Positions 26,527 through 34,539 of a stretch of DNA of 64,000 bases are shown here, in pieces (positions within the stretch are counted from its first letter, which is position 1; the number at the start of each line of letters is the position of its first letter). The stretch is from Bradyrhizobium sp. WSM1417 (GTDB lineage Bacteria; Pseudomonadota; Alphaproteobacteria; Rhizobiales; Xanthobacteraceae): positions 7,551,831-7,615,830 of the forward strand of contig NZ_KI911783.1 in NCBI RefSeq assembly GCF_000515415.1. Direction: 5' to 3'. Under the pieces are notes generated by a model. It was not told the origin of the DNA, ran no database searches, and saw nothing but the letters and a program-made list of their open reading frames with translations. Both the position numbers and the translations under genes were made by a program.

Positions 26527-28515
26527 ATGTGGCATCACATGAGTATCGATGTGCCAATCGTCTTAGTCAACATGCCTATGTCGGCAGTCGAAAGACCGTC
26601 GTTGGCGCTTGGTCTCCTGAAGTCAGCGCTGACCCAGGCTGGGCTGCAAGCCACGATAGCATATCCCAACATCTGGTTTTTAGAATACATAGGCATTGCC
26701 GACTATGGGTTTCTTGAGAGTTGCCCGCCAGAGGAGGCGCTGGTTGATTGGCTGTTCGCGGGCGTCGCTTTTCCCGACTTCGAGCCTGAAGAAAGCGCCT
26801 TCCTGGATCTTTATTTCGAGCGCAACCCGATACACGCAGGCAAATCTTTGGCCGAGCGTCGCGCGAATTTCCTCAGGCTGCGCTCGGTAATCGGCGGGTT
26901 TATTGATTGGGCGGCTGACAAGATATTGGACCAGCGGCCGGCCATGGTCGGGTGCAGCTCGACCTTCACCCAGCATGTTCCCTCGCTGGCGTTGCTGCGC
27001 CGACTGAGCGAGCGCTCACCGGATCTTGTCACTCTCATGGGGGGCGCAAACTGCGAGTCGGTAATGGGGCGGAGCACTCACATGCGTTTCCCATGGGTCG
27101 ACTATGTCGTGTCGGGCGAGGCCGACTTGCTGATCGGCCCGCTGTGTTGGGACATCCTTAATCGCGGCAGAGACATTCCGCCTGCTGACCTGCCATTTGG
27201 CGTTTTCGGTCCGGCGCATCGCGAGGCCGGTTATCCCGCGGCGTCGACGCGCGACTTAGTGCCCCGCGCAGTGATCGAGAACATGGGTGACCTGCCGCTG
27301 CCCGATTTCTCGGACTATTTTGCCGAGCTCAACGCGTCGCTCTACGCCGACCGCATCCATGCCGGGCTGCCGATGGAGTTCTCTCGAGGCTGCTGGTGGG
27401 GCGAGCGGAGCCACTGCACGTTTTGTGGGCTGAACGGCGGATCGATGACCTATCGCCAGAAACCCGCGAGGCAGGCCGCAGAAGAGATGATTGAGATGTC
27501 GGCGCGCTACGGTTCGTCGCGCATCGAAGCGGTGGACAATATTCTGGCCACTGACTACCTAAAAAAGGCGCTGCCTCGCCTCACCGGGCTACCCGAGAAG
27601 CTCGCGATCTTCTTTGAGGTCAAAGCCAACCTGAAGCGCCACGAAGTGGAGAAGCTGGCTGCCTCCGGCGTCCGCTGGATCCAACCGGGTATTGAGAGCC
27701 TGGATACTCGTGTTTTGAAGCTGATGCGCAAAGGAACGAGCTCAGCACATAATGTCCAACTCTTGAAGTGGTGCCGTCAGCACGGTGTGCGGGTCAGTTG
27801 GAGTTTGCTGTGGGGCTTCCCCGGCGAGAGCGACGCATGGTATGCGGACATGGCTCCTTTGCTACCGCTGCTGCATCATCTACAGCCGGGACCGGCGGTG
27901 CGTTTGCGTTACCAGCGCTACAGCCCCTATCACTACGCGGCCGAGAAACATGGATTGAAGCTGCGCCCGACCGTCTCCTATCGCTACGTCTATCCGTTGT
28001 CGGAGCGCGATCTGGCGGATCAGGTTTACTACTTCGAAGACAGTGAAGACGACGACGTCGGTGGTCATTTCGCGGCGCTCAACGCTAACCGCCGCCCGGG
28101 GCTAAGCGCTGTCGCGAAGGGTATCGATGCCTGGCTGAAAGCCTGGTACGAGCCGAAGTTGTCTATGCTGTCGATGCGGGACAGCGGCGACGAGATCATA
28201 GTCGAGGACACGCGAGCCATTGCAGTCGAGCGCGAACACCGGGTCAGGGGCCTCGCCCGGGAAATTCTTCTGGCTGCGGACGAAGGCTCGCCTGAAACCC
28301 GCCTGCGCGAACAGCTGAGCGGGACGAATGTAATGCAGGCCGAGATTGACGCTGCGATAGCTGACATGATCGCTCGCAAATTGATTGTGCGGCTGGACGC
28401 GCGGCTGGTTGGGCTCGCGCTCTGGCATCCATATACGCCAATCCCTCCGATGACTGCGTTCCCTGGAGGCTATTTCGACCGACGTGCCGCGCCATTGAGT
28501 ACCTCGTGTGAATGA
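26527..28515 (+). CDS. Cobalamin-dependent radical SAM C-methyltransferase (RiPP maturation)
   Basis: A 662-residue enzyme of the rSAM_ocin / PoyB-PoyC type. The N-terminus is a B12-binding domain (IVLVNMPMSAVERPSLALGL; VGCSSTFTQHVPSLALLRRL; LMGGANCE; VSGEADLLIG). The cluster motif has the unusual CX7CX2C spacing in GCWWGERSHCTFCGLNG (about residue 292), a hallmark of this family. IQPGIESLDTRVLKLMRKG is a conserved barrel strand. The C-terminal 100 residues form a small winged-helix-like domain. It would add methyl groups to unactivated carbons, for example Val C-beta, of the precursor core. The start could also be ATG 26539. Confidence 0.85.
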   Translation: MWHHMSIDVPIVLVNMPMSAVERPSLALGLLKSALTQAGLQATIAYPNIWFLEYIGIADYGFLESCPPEEALVDWLFAGVAFPDFEPEESAFLDLYFERNPIHAGKSLAERRANFLRLRSVIGGFIDWAADKILDQRPAMVGCSSTFTQHVPSLALLRRLSERSPDLVTLMGGANCESVMGRSTHMRFPWVDYVVSGEADLLIGPLCWDILNRGRDIPPADLPFGVFGPAHREAGYPAASTRDLVPRAVIENMGDLPLPDFSDYFAELNASLYADRIHAGLPMEFSRGCWWGERSHCTFCGLNGGSMTYRQKPARQAAEEMIEMSARYGSSRIEAVDNILATDYLKKALPRLTGLPEKLAIFFEVKANLKRHEVEKLAASGVRWIQPGIESLDTRVLKLMRKGTSSAHNVQLLKWCRQHGVRVSWSLLWGFPGESDAWYADMAPLLPLLHHLQPGPAVRLRYQRYSPYHYAAEKHGLKLRPTVSYRYVYPLSERDLADQVYYFEDSEDDDVGGHFAALNANRRPGLSAVAKGIDAWLKAWYEPKLSMLSMRDSGDEIIVEDTRAIAVEREHRVRGLAREILLAADEGSPETRLREQLSGTNVMQAEIDAAIADMIARKLIVRLDARLVGLALWHPYTPIPPMTAFPGGYFDRRAAPLSTSCE

Positions 28516-28760
28516 GGAAAACTGCGGGGGGCCCTCGGAGGGAGACGTTTCCTCTGGGGCGCACGACGAGGTGCCAAGTATGGCGGAGCGGAGATTTCGG
28601 GGCTTTGGAAGTATTGTCTCTGTATGTTCCTCCGGACTGGCAGCACGGCGAACAGTGGGCACCGGAAGAGCTCAAGGAGGGAATGCGCTTGCACAACGTG
28701 TTTGCCAAGCGTGTAAGAGCCAGAGGCAAGTCGAACCCTGAACCTCCTCCGAATGAGTGA
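28512..28760 (+). CDS. Small hypothetical protein after the C-methyltransferase
   Basis: ATG 28512 overlaps the methyltransferase stop (ATGA), suggesting coupling. The C-terminal 50 residues (LSLYVPPDWQHGEQWAPEEL, then KEGMRLHNVFAKRVRARGK) are protein-like. The first 30 look better in another frame starting with GTG 28508 (NEENCGGPSEGDVSSGAHDE), so a frameshift near 28600 is possible. No family is recognised; its position makes it a candidate accessory gene of the RiPP locus. Confidence 0.4.
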   Translation: MRKTAGGPRRETFPLGRTTRCQVWRSGDFGALEVLSLYVPPDWQHGEQWAPEELKEGMRLHNVFAKRVRARGKSNPEPPPNE

Positions 28761-28797
28761 ACACCTGTAGTAGGCTCGTTGAGCCCGGAGGTGTCGA

Positions 28798-28950
28798 ATG
28801 GAACGTCAACGTCGCTCGTTTACTGAGGAGCACAAGCGCCGGGCCGCCGAACTGGTGGTGTCGCGGTCGCTCGATCGGTTCGGTTTCCTTCGACGCCTCC
28901 ACAAAAATGGGCAGGCACATAATCGCTATCTTCTGTTCGGGTAGCTGAAG
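28798..28950 (+). pseudogene. IS3-family orfA remnant
   Basis: ATG 28798, with GGAGG upstream, opens ERQRRSFTEEHKRRAAELVV, a typical IS3 orfA start. A frameshift near 28862 leads to SGRSIGSVS. The rest of the element is absent. Confidence 0.65.
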
Positions 28951-29140
28951 CGAAAGGGCTTGAGCTGCCGCGTCAAGGTAAGGACGTCTGGCAACGACTT
29001 CAGCGTGACCGCGTGCTCGCGGGTCACAAAGCCAGTAACAGGCGCGGGCGTCTGGCAAAGGAGCTTAAGCGCTTCAATCTCACTCTAGGCGGGCTCGGGT
29101 CAGGACATGGGTTCCTTCTCGACGCCGGTCTACGATCTGG
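28951..29140. other. Short stretch without a supportable gene
   Basis: Both strands show short open frames of similar quality (a plus-strand one with KDVWQRLQRDRVLAGHKA). Neither has a start signal or known family. Confidence 0.3.
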
Positions 29141-29467
29141 TTATCCGCAACCTTGAAGCGGCGAAAGATCAACGCCGCGCTCGCAATCCGTACAAATTGG
29201 CCAGCGTTGTCGAGCAGCCAAAATCTGTTGGGAAAGCCGGCGCATCCGTGCCAGCAGCAGCAAAAAGTCGGGCGAAGCCTCATCGAAAACGACGTCGAAG
29301 TCGTCGCAGGCATGAACCAAACCAAAAAGAAAAACCGCCTTGGGAGTAGTGGATCGCGGTTCTACTGGACTAAGCCGAAGACGACCGAGGTAATCTTTCA
29401 GTTCTTGAATCGACTTATTCAGGGACGCTGATGCTCCCTGCTTAAATTGCTTCGAGGTTTTGGCCAT
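29141..29467 (-). CDS. Hypothetical protein next to the tRNA-like sequence
   Basis: A 108-residue product from ATG 29467, which has GGGAGGG five bases upstream (AKTSKQFKQGASASLNKSIQ, then KAVFLFGLVHACDDFDVVFD). The C-terminus is Cys- and Arg-rich and may be an out-of-frame end of a truncated gene. The family is not recognised. Confidence 0.45.
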   Translation of the reverse strand: MAKTSKQFKQGASASLNKSIQELKDYLGRLRLSPVEPRSTTPKAVFLFGLVHACDDFDVVFDEASPDFLLLLARMRRLSQQILAARQRWPICTDCERGVDLSPLQGCG

Positions 29468-29549
29468 CCAAGCCCTCCCTTGTTTCGTTGCGTCGAAGAT
29501 ACGTTCACATAGAAAGACCCGCTCAACGATTTCTTGGAGCGGGTATTCG

Positions 29550-29637
29550 AATCGGGGAGGGATTCGAACCCTCGGAACGCCTCGCGGTGTTCGTCTCCTT
29601 CGCAAGGAGATGCCTTCGGCCTCTCAGCCAACCAGCC
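29550..29637 (-). tRNA. Class II tRNA-like sequence (Ser-type shape, probably a pseudo-tRNA)
   Basis: On the minus strand the sequence has a D-arm (GGCTGAGAGGCCGAAGGC), an anticodon-type hairpin TCTCC-TTGCGAA-GGAGA, a long variable arm, and a perfect T-arm GAGGG-TTCGAAT-CCCTC. The long variable arm indicates class II (Ser/Leu). The loop puts GCG at the anticodon, which is not a Ser or Leu anticodon, and the acceptor stem pairs poorly (GGCTGGT with CCCGATT). It is therefore probably degenerate or an attachment-site relic. Confidence 0.45.
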
Positions 29638-29640
29638 ATA

Positions 29641-30287
29641 ACGTATGGCGGCCTGTCCCAAATGGGCACATCTCCCCGAGATTTCAAGACGCCAGCGCGA
29701 GGAAACCCCCAAACGATATCAACGACCACCAAAAGGAAGGATTGAGGCCCGCAGCCTTTAGATTGGTTCGAATTGCTCTTTTGGCCATGCCGAATGCAGC
29801 AGGTCAAACTTCATATTGTCGGGACGCGGCTAAACCCACAATGAAGTCGCGTCGCCAGGATGGACTCTGGATCGGAGTATCCCGCCGTAGCGGTTCGGCC
29901 GTCATCGGCCGCCTCGGCGAATCTTCTGAGCAGCGAAAATGCATCCGATCAAGCCGCCGCCGCGCGCGCCAGGGCAAGCGAGTCGGTATTGGCTCCGCCG
30001 ATTGCGTCTGCAGTGCCGAGAAGCGACTCATGATCTTCTTCTACTGGGCATCTCAGTTCATGGGCTCTCTTTTGTCCCGTTCTGGTCTTTTCGATCATGC
30101 CGCGCCCGGCTGTTGAAAGTCCTGCGACCTAACCCGTCACGAGCGCCGGAAAGTTATCTTCGTTCGCTGTAGAATCCCTTATTTTGGCTTCCCGGTCTTC
30201 ACAGTTCCAGTTTGCGCGCTATAGTTGCATCATGTCGTCGACTACATTTATAGCTTCTTTTTCCAACATTCGCCGTTGATTTTGGGG
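29641..30287. other. Gene-poor stretch
   Basis: No gene is supported in these roughly 650 bases. Long frames on both strands are Ser/Arg-rich and lack start signals. Confidence 0.4.
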
Positions 30288-30316
30288 TTGACAGAATATA
30301 AGGAATTCCCTATATG
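30288..30316 (+). promoter_or_regulatory. Sigma-70 promoter with an embedded palindrome
   Basis: TTGACA (30288-30293), a 17-base spacer and TATATG (30311-30316) form a good sigma-70 promoter. ATATAAGGAATTCCCTATAT (30296-30315) is a near-perfect 20-bp palindrome that covers the spacer and most of the -10, as expected for an operator. The XRE-type regulator encoded downstream is the obvious candidate to bind it. Confidence 0.65.
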
Positions 30317-30679
30317 CTTGTTTCGTTTGATGATCCCGGATTGGGAGGCGCGGCTGATGAGTTGGAGCAGCTTGGGCACAATTTCGCTTGCGAGATCCTG
30401 CTCTACCTCCAGAAAGTCCACAGCGGATCAGTGGATAGCAGGAATCTGTTGCCCTTCTATACGTATAGGGGCGTGGAGATGTTCCATGCTTCCGCGGCGG
30501 CTAAGTTTGCGATCTTCGCTGTCGAAGTCGATGATGATGGCGATGTGACGGTAACGCTAATGCTCGCGGCTGAGCATGGCGTGCCGATGTACGCTGGAGG
30601 GTCTTCCTGGAATGGCGGCGATTATAATGCCTTGAAGACCGGAATACTGAATGCGCGAGCTTCAGTTTGGTTCGTATGA
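30314..30679 (+). CDS. Hypothetical protein, first gene of the XRE operon
   Basis: A frame of 121 residues, beta-rich in the middle (FYTYRGVEMFHASAAAKFAI, then EVDDDGDVTVTLMLAAEHG). The first ATG (30314) lies inside the -10 box of the promoter, so the true start is probably further in; TTG 30362, after GGGAGGCG, is a candidate. It precedes an XRE-type gene by 15 bases, the order of many host-inhibition and antitoxin pairs, but no toxin family is recognised, so a toxin role is only a guess. Confidence 0.5.
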   Translation: MLVSFDDPGLGGAADELEQLGHNFACEILLYLQKVHSGSVDSRNLLPFYTYRGVEMFHASAAAKFAIFAVEVDDDGDVTVTLMLAAEHGVPMYAGGSSWNGGDYNALKTGILNARASVWFV

Positions 30680-30694
30680 AGAGTGGAGGCTGCA

Positions 30695-31093
30695 ATGGTC
30701 AAGCTCAAAGTCGACAAAAGTCACAAACGTAGAATGCGAGCCGTTGCTGAGGTTAGCAGTAAGGGGCGTGGTCGTTCGCTTGCTGATCTGGTCGAAAGAA
30801 TCGAACGAGCTGAAGCAAGCCTTGCAGCTGAAAAGGAACTGTCTAGTGCGGCAATGCGTGCTGGCGAACTAGTTCGGGCCATGCGCAAGGATGCCAGATT
30901 CTCTCAGTCACAATTGGCGGATAAGTTGGGTATTAGCCAGGCTCGAATTAGCGAAATCGAATCGGGAGTCGGGACCCAGGGGCCAACTTGGGATCTGATG
31001 GAACGAATTTCGGTTGCGTGCGGCAAGACGCTTGGCGTTGCTGCCTCTAGCGATGACCTGGAACTCGCGGCGCACATGCCAATGGCTATGTAG
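30695..31093 (+). CDS. XRE-family transcriptional regulator
   Basis: A 132-residue DNA-binding protein. ATG 30695 has GTGGAGGC upstream. Residues about 60-118 form the HTH: RKDARFSQSQLADKLGISQA followed by RISEIESG, the classical recognition helix. A charged coiled-coil-like segment precedes it (SLADLVERIERAEASLAAEK). It probably represses its own operon through the palindrome at 30296-30315. An antitoxin role is possible from gene order. Confidence 0.8.
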   Translation: MVKLKVDKSHKRRMRAVAEVSSKGRGRSLADLVERIERAEASLAAEKELSSAAMRAGELVRAMRKDARFSQSQLADKLGISQARISEIESGVGTQGPTWDLMERISVACGKTLGVAASSDDLELAAHMPMAM

Positions 31094-31122
31094 TCTGATC
31101 CGTCGATGAGAGCCTGAGATAC

Positions 31123-31422
31123 ATGGCGTACTCTTGGTGGGACGCGCTCAAAGACGTGCTCGGCGCCGCGAGTCCAGTATGTATCGCCGTGCCGTGGTTC
31201 AGAGACTTTTGGCTGCGCGCTCGCAGATCGAAACTCGAGCAAGTCGAAGCAACAGGACGGCTTGGCAGGCTGAAGGCGTCTGTCGAAGGTTCAATCCGCC
31301 AGAAAATTGAGTCCCCCAAGCTGGCCGACATAGTGTGGACCACACTTGGGCTAATCCTAATGTTCATAAGCTTCATGATTGCCATTATTCGAGGCCTCGC
31401 TGATCTCTTGGGCGGAGCTTAA
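31123..31422 (+). CDS. Small inner-membrane protein
   Basis: A 99-residue protein with one clear C-terminal membrane segment (IVWTTLGLILMFISFMIAII, about residues 70-89) and a charged N-terminal part. It follows the XRE gene by 29 bases in the same direction, so it is probably the third gene of that operon. Family unknown. Confidence 0.6.
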   Translation: MAYSWWDALKDVLGAASPVCIAVPWFRDFWLRARRSKLEQVEATGRLGRLKASVEGSIRQKIESPKLADIVWTTLGLILMFISFMIAIIRGLADLLGGA

Positions 31423-31516
31423 TGCAGCGTTCTCCAATGACGCGTGCGTTCAGAACACTGGTCGGCATCTGCGCGCGGTAGTTGTTGCGGCATGTTTCTC
31501 ACCAAAGCCAGACTGC
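31423..31516. other. Flank of the first IS66 element
   Basis: Short non-coding stretch between the membrane protein gene and the IS66 target duplication. Confidence 0.5.
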
Positions 31517-31524
31517 GCTAACCC
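31517..31524 (+). repeat. 8-bp target-site duplication, left copy (IS66 no. 1)
   Basis: GCTAACCC; the identical copy is at 34092-34099 directly after the right terminal repeat. Confidence 0.9.
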
Positions 31525-31574
31525 GTAACCGTCCGGTGAGGGCCGCGGGATAATCGCGTGGCGCGGTGGCCCGA

Positions 31575-33215
31575 TCAGGCCGCAGACTGAACGGGGGTTC
31601 TCTTCCATTCCCAAGGCAGCAGCTCATTGAGCCGACCTTGCCGGGTGCTGGCGATGCGGGCCAGGACGTCCGCCAGCCAGGCTTGCGGATCGAGGTCATT
31701 GAGCTTTGCCGTCATGATCAGCGTCGCCATGACGGCGGCACGGTCGGCACCGCGTTCGGAGCCGGCGAAGAGCCAGGACTTGCGGCCGAGGGCAAAGCCG
31801 CGCAGCGCGCGCTCCGCCGCATTGTTTGTCAGGCAGATCCGTCCGTTGTCGACGAAGCGGGCGAACCGGTCCCAGCGGCGCAGCATGTAATCGATTGGCT
31901 TGGCGACCGATGAGGAGTTCGACAGCCGGGCACGCTGCTCGCGCAGCCATGCTTCCAATGCAATCACAAGCGGGGCGCTTTGTTCGTTGCGCACCCGCAG
32001 CCGCTCTTCGGCACTTTGGCCGTTGATGCCACGCTCAATATCGAACAGCGCATCGATGCGCTTGACCGCCTCCAGGGCAATCGGCGAGATCGCCGCGGCG
32101 TTCCTGTCTCGCCTCGCATTGGCGGCGATATCCGCCAGCTCGAAGAACTGCCGCCTGGCATGGGCCCAACAGTGTGCGGGCGTGATCGGCCCTTGCGCGC
32201 GCGAAGCGTCATACAGCTCATTATAGCCGCTATAGGCGTCGGCCTGCAGGATGCCGTTGAAGCTTTGGAGATGCCGTGTGGGATGCTCTTGCCGTCGGTC
32301 GCGTGAGGCATAATAGAGCGCCGCTGGCGGCGCCCGGCCACCAAACGGCCGGTCGTCGCGGACATAGGTCCAGATATGCCCCTTCACCGTCTGGCCCTTG
32401 GCCAGGATCGGCACCGTGGTGTCATCGCCGTGCAACCGCTCGGCGGCCAAGACGTGGCGCTCGATCAACCCATAAAGCGGATGCAGGGCCGTCGCACAGG
32501 CGCCGACCTGGTCGGCCATTGTCGACAGGCTCAGATCGATGCCCTCTCGGGCGTAGCGCTCGCTCTGCCGGTTCAAGGGCTGATGCTGGCCGAACTTCTC
32601 GAACAGGATCATTGCCAGCAGGTTCGGCCCGGCAAAGCCGCGCGGCGTCACGTGGAAGGGCGCTGGCGGCTGGGTGATCGTCTCGCAGTTCCGGCACGAG
32701 AACTTCTCCCGCACCGTCTGGATCACCTTCCATTGCCGGGGAATGACCTCCAGCGTCTCGGTGATGTCCTCGCCCAGCTTTGACAGCTTCGATGAGCCGC
32801 AACAGGGGCAGCTCTCCGGTGCGGCGACCACGACCCGCTCGCGCGGCAGATGATCGGGGAACGGTTTGCGCGACGGGCGCTTACGCTCGAAGGATTGTAC
32901 GGTCTGCGTCTTGGCCGCCGCCCTCTCGGCTGCGAGTTCGTCTTCGGTCGCGGTTGCTTCCAACTCTTCGAGCTCAAGCTCCATCTGTTCCAGGAGCCGT
33001 GCCTTGCGCTCCGAGCGGCTGCCATAAATCTGGCGACGCAGCTTCTCGATCTCGAGCTTGAGGTAACTGATCAGGGCCTCGGCCGCCTTCGCGTCGGCAG
33101 CTTCCGCTTTGGCGCTCGCCGCGACCGCTTCCGCTTGAAGACGAGCGGCACGCTCCGCGAGGATCATCACATGCGCGGCGGCAAGATCGGTGGGGAGCGA
33201 TTCAGATGTGGTCAC
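31575..33215 (-). CDS. tnpC: IS66 transposase TnpC
   Basis: The 546-residue DDE transposase of IS66. It has an N-terminal coiled coil (LISYLKLEIEKLRRQIYGSR), a zinc-binding segment CPCCGSSKLSKLGEDITETL with further Cys in CRNCETI, the catalytic core with LHGDDTTVPIL, LQADAYSGYNELYD and HCWAHARRQFFELAD, and the IS66 C-terminal part ICLTNNAAERALRGFALGRK. Full length and open. It lies downstream of tnpB in the normal order. Confidence 0.95.
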   Translation of the reverse strand: MTTSESLPTDLAAAHVMILAERAARLQAEAVAASAKAEAADAKAAEALISYLKLEIEKLRRQIYGSRSERKARLLEQMELELEELEATATEDELAAERAAAKTQTVQSFERKRPSRKPFPDHLPRERVVVAAPESCPCCGSSKLSKLGEDITETLEVIPRQWKVIQTVREKFSCRNCETITQPPAPFHVTPRGFAGPNLLAMILFEKFGQHQPLNRQSERYAREGIDLSLSTMADQVGACATALHPLYGLIERHVLAAERLHGDDTTVPILAKGQTVKGHIWTYVRDDRPFGGRAPPAALYYASRDRRQEHPTRHLQSFNGILQADAYSGYNELYDASRAQGPITPAHCWAHARRQFFELADIAANARRDRNAAAISPIALEAVKRIDALFDIERGINGQSAEERLRVRNEQSAPLVIALEAWLREQRARLSNSSSVAKPIDYMLRRWDRFARFVDNGRICLTNNAAERALRGFALGRKSWLFAGSERGADRAAVMATLIMTAKLNDLDPQAWLADVLARIASTRQGRLNELLPWEWKRTPVQSAA

Positions 33216-33260
33216 GACGATGATGGAATCACATCCATCACGATCCGCAAGCTCAAAGCC

Positions 33261-33608
33261 TCATCCGACCGATGTCGGCCGCCACGTCTCTTGTGGGTGC
33301 CGCCAGTCGATCCCGGACAAAAGATAGCCGAGCTGCGCCGACGAGATCGTCACCACACCCTCCGCGGGGCTCGGCCAGATGAAGCGCCCCCGCTCCAAGC
33401 GCTTCGTGAACAGGCAGGCGCCCTGGCCGTCATGCCAGATCACCTTCAAAAGATTGCCCCGGCGACCGCGGAAGCAAAACAGGTGACCGCCAAGCGGATC
33501 GCGATGCAAGATTTCCTGAACCTGCAACGCCAGCGACGGAAAGCCCTTCCGCATGTCGGTATGGCCGGTCGCGAGCCATACCCGCACGCCGGCCGGCAAC
33601 GGGATCAT
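33261..33608 (-). CDS. tnpB: IS66 accessory protein TnpB
   Basis: A 115-residue IS66 Orf2-type protein needed for transposition. It has the family signature TGHTDMRKGFPSLALQVQEI, then FRGRRGNLLKVIWHDGQGAC and LERGRFIWP. Its ATG overlaps the tnpA stop (ATGA-type coupling). Confidence 0.95.
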   Translation of the reverse strand: MIPLPAGVRVWLATGHTDMRKGFPSLALQVQEILHRDPLGGHLFCFRGRRGNLLKVIWHDGQGACLFTKRLERGRFIWPSPAEGVVTISSAQLGYLLSGIDWRHPQETWRPTSVG

Positions 33609-34006
33609 CGTGGCCGTCCATCAGTCAGCGCTGCCACGACTGCCCTCAGCGTCGCCGCGTCAACCGCGCCCGTGATCCGCATCCGAGCCCCGGCCGAGAA
33701 CTCAATCTCGATCGTACCGCAGCTTCCGGAGGGAGCCGTCAACGATTGCCGGTCGGGCGCAATGGAGACTGCCGCAAAACGGACTTCGCCATCCTGCCGC
33801 TGCATCGGCTCGGGCCCGCAAGCGAGGACGCCTGTGCGCGCCTGCCGCCGCCAGGCCGTAACCAGATTGCGGTGAACGTCATGTCGCCGAGCAACCTCGA
33901 CAACACTGGCTCCAGGCGCCAGACTCTCCTCAACGATCCGAAGCTTCTCGGCACTCGTCCACCGCCGTCGCCGCTCTGGACCGGACAGAACCGTAACCGT
34001 CGTCAC
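33605..34006 (-). CDS. tnpA: IS66 accessory protein TnpA
   Basis: A 133-residue protein with an N-terminal helix-turn-helix (RRRWTSAEKLRIVEESLAPG, then VVEVARRHDVHRNLVTAWRR) typical of IS66 TnpA. First gene of the element, 85 bases inside the right end. Confidence 0.93.
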   Translation of the reverse strand: MTTVTVLSGPERRRRWTSAEKLRIVEESLAPGASVVEVARRHDVHRNLVTAWRRQARTGVLACGPEPMQRQDGEVRFAAVSIAPDRQSLTAPSGSCGTIEIEFSAGARMRITGAVDAATLRAVVAALTDGRPR

Positions 34007-34091
34007 GTTTGCTCATTTGCTTGCGAATTAATGAGCAAATCATCTCACGCTCGAACCCGATCCGGGAAGGCGGCCTCCACCGGAGCCTTAC

Positions 34092-34099
34092 GCTAACCC
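34092..34099 (+). repeat. 8-bp target-site duplication, right copy (IS66 no. 1)
   Basis: GCTAACCC, identical to 31517-31524. Confidence 0.9.
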
Positions 34100-34539
34100 G
34101 ATGATAGCTCTAGTGGGCCAGGCTGACTCGAACCTGCAACCAGGACGCCGCGTGAGCATGACGAACCTCACGGGCGACGATGTGCGTTTCGGCCAGCGGC
34201 GAGGACGCCTGCGAACTGTCATGGATCTCGACATTTCGGCCGATGCAAGATCAAGAAAGCTTTGCAGAGGTATTGGCCGGCATTCTCGTTAGTGGCGCGG
34301 ACCAGATCGCCGTCGACCTCCGTGTCGATTGAGCGGCGGCGATAGCCAAATCGTATTTCTCTCAGCCGGTTGTCCGTTTGATCTTAGCAGACCATCGTCG
34401 ACCGCTCGAGAACGGTTTCCTTGATGCGGCAACCGCGGCCTGCCGGAATGCATAAGACCGTTTATGGCTCCTGTACATGAAACCAACAGGTCACCCCGGC
34501 CCATTGGCCGGGGCTTTCGATCCGCGTTTGAACGATAGA
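34100..34539. other. Degenerate stretch between IS66 and the porin gene
   Basis: No intact gene. On the minus strand 34240-34400 holds a protein-like fragment (NRLREIRFGYRRRSIDTEVD) with stops on both sides, probably an old gene or transposase relic. Confidence 0.35.

Larger units (their letters stand above)
31525..34091 (-). mobile_element. Complete IS66-family element no. 1
   Basis: A 2,567-bp element with tnpA, tnpB and tnpC on the minus strand. Ends are imperfect inverted repeats starting GTAA: GTAACCGTCCGGTGAGGGCC at the left and, read inward from the right, GTAAGGCTCCGGTGGAGGCC. It is flanked by a perfect 8-bp duplication GCTAACCC. All three genes are open, so the element looks capable of transposition and inserted recently. 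Confidence 0.92.

Noticed and set aside
29107..29349. Basic 80-codon plus-strand frame over the 29141-29467 gene
   Set aside because: The minus strand has a better ribosome-binding site and a more normal composition, so the plus frame is treated as a shadow.
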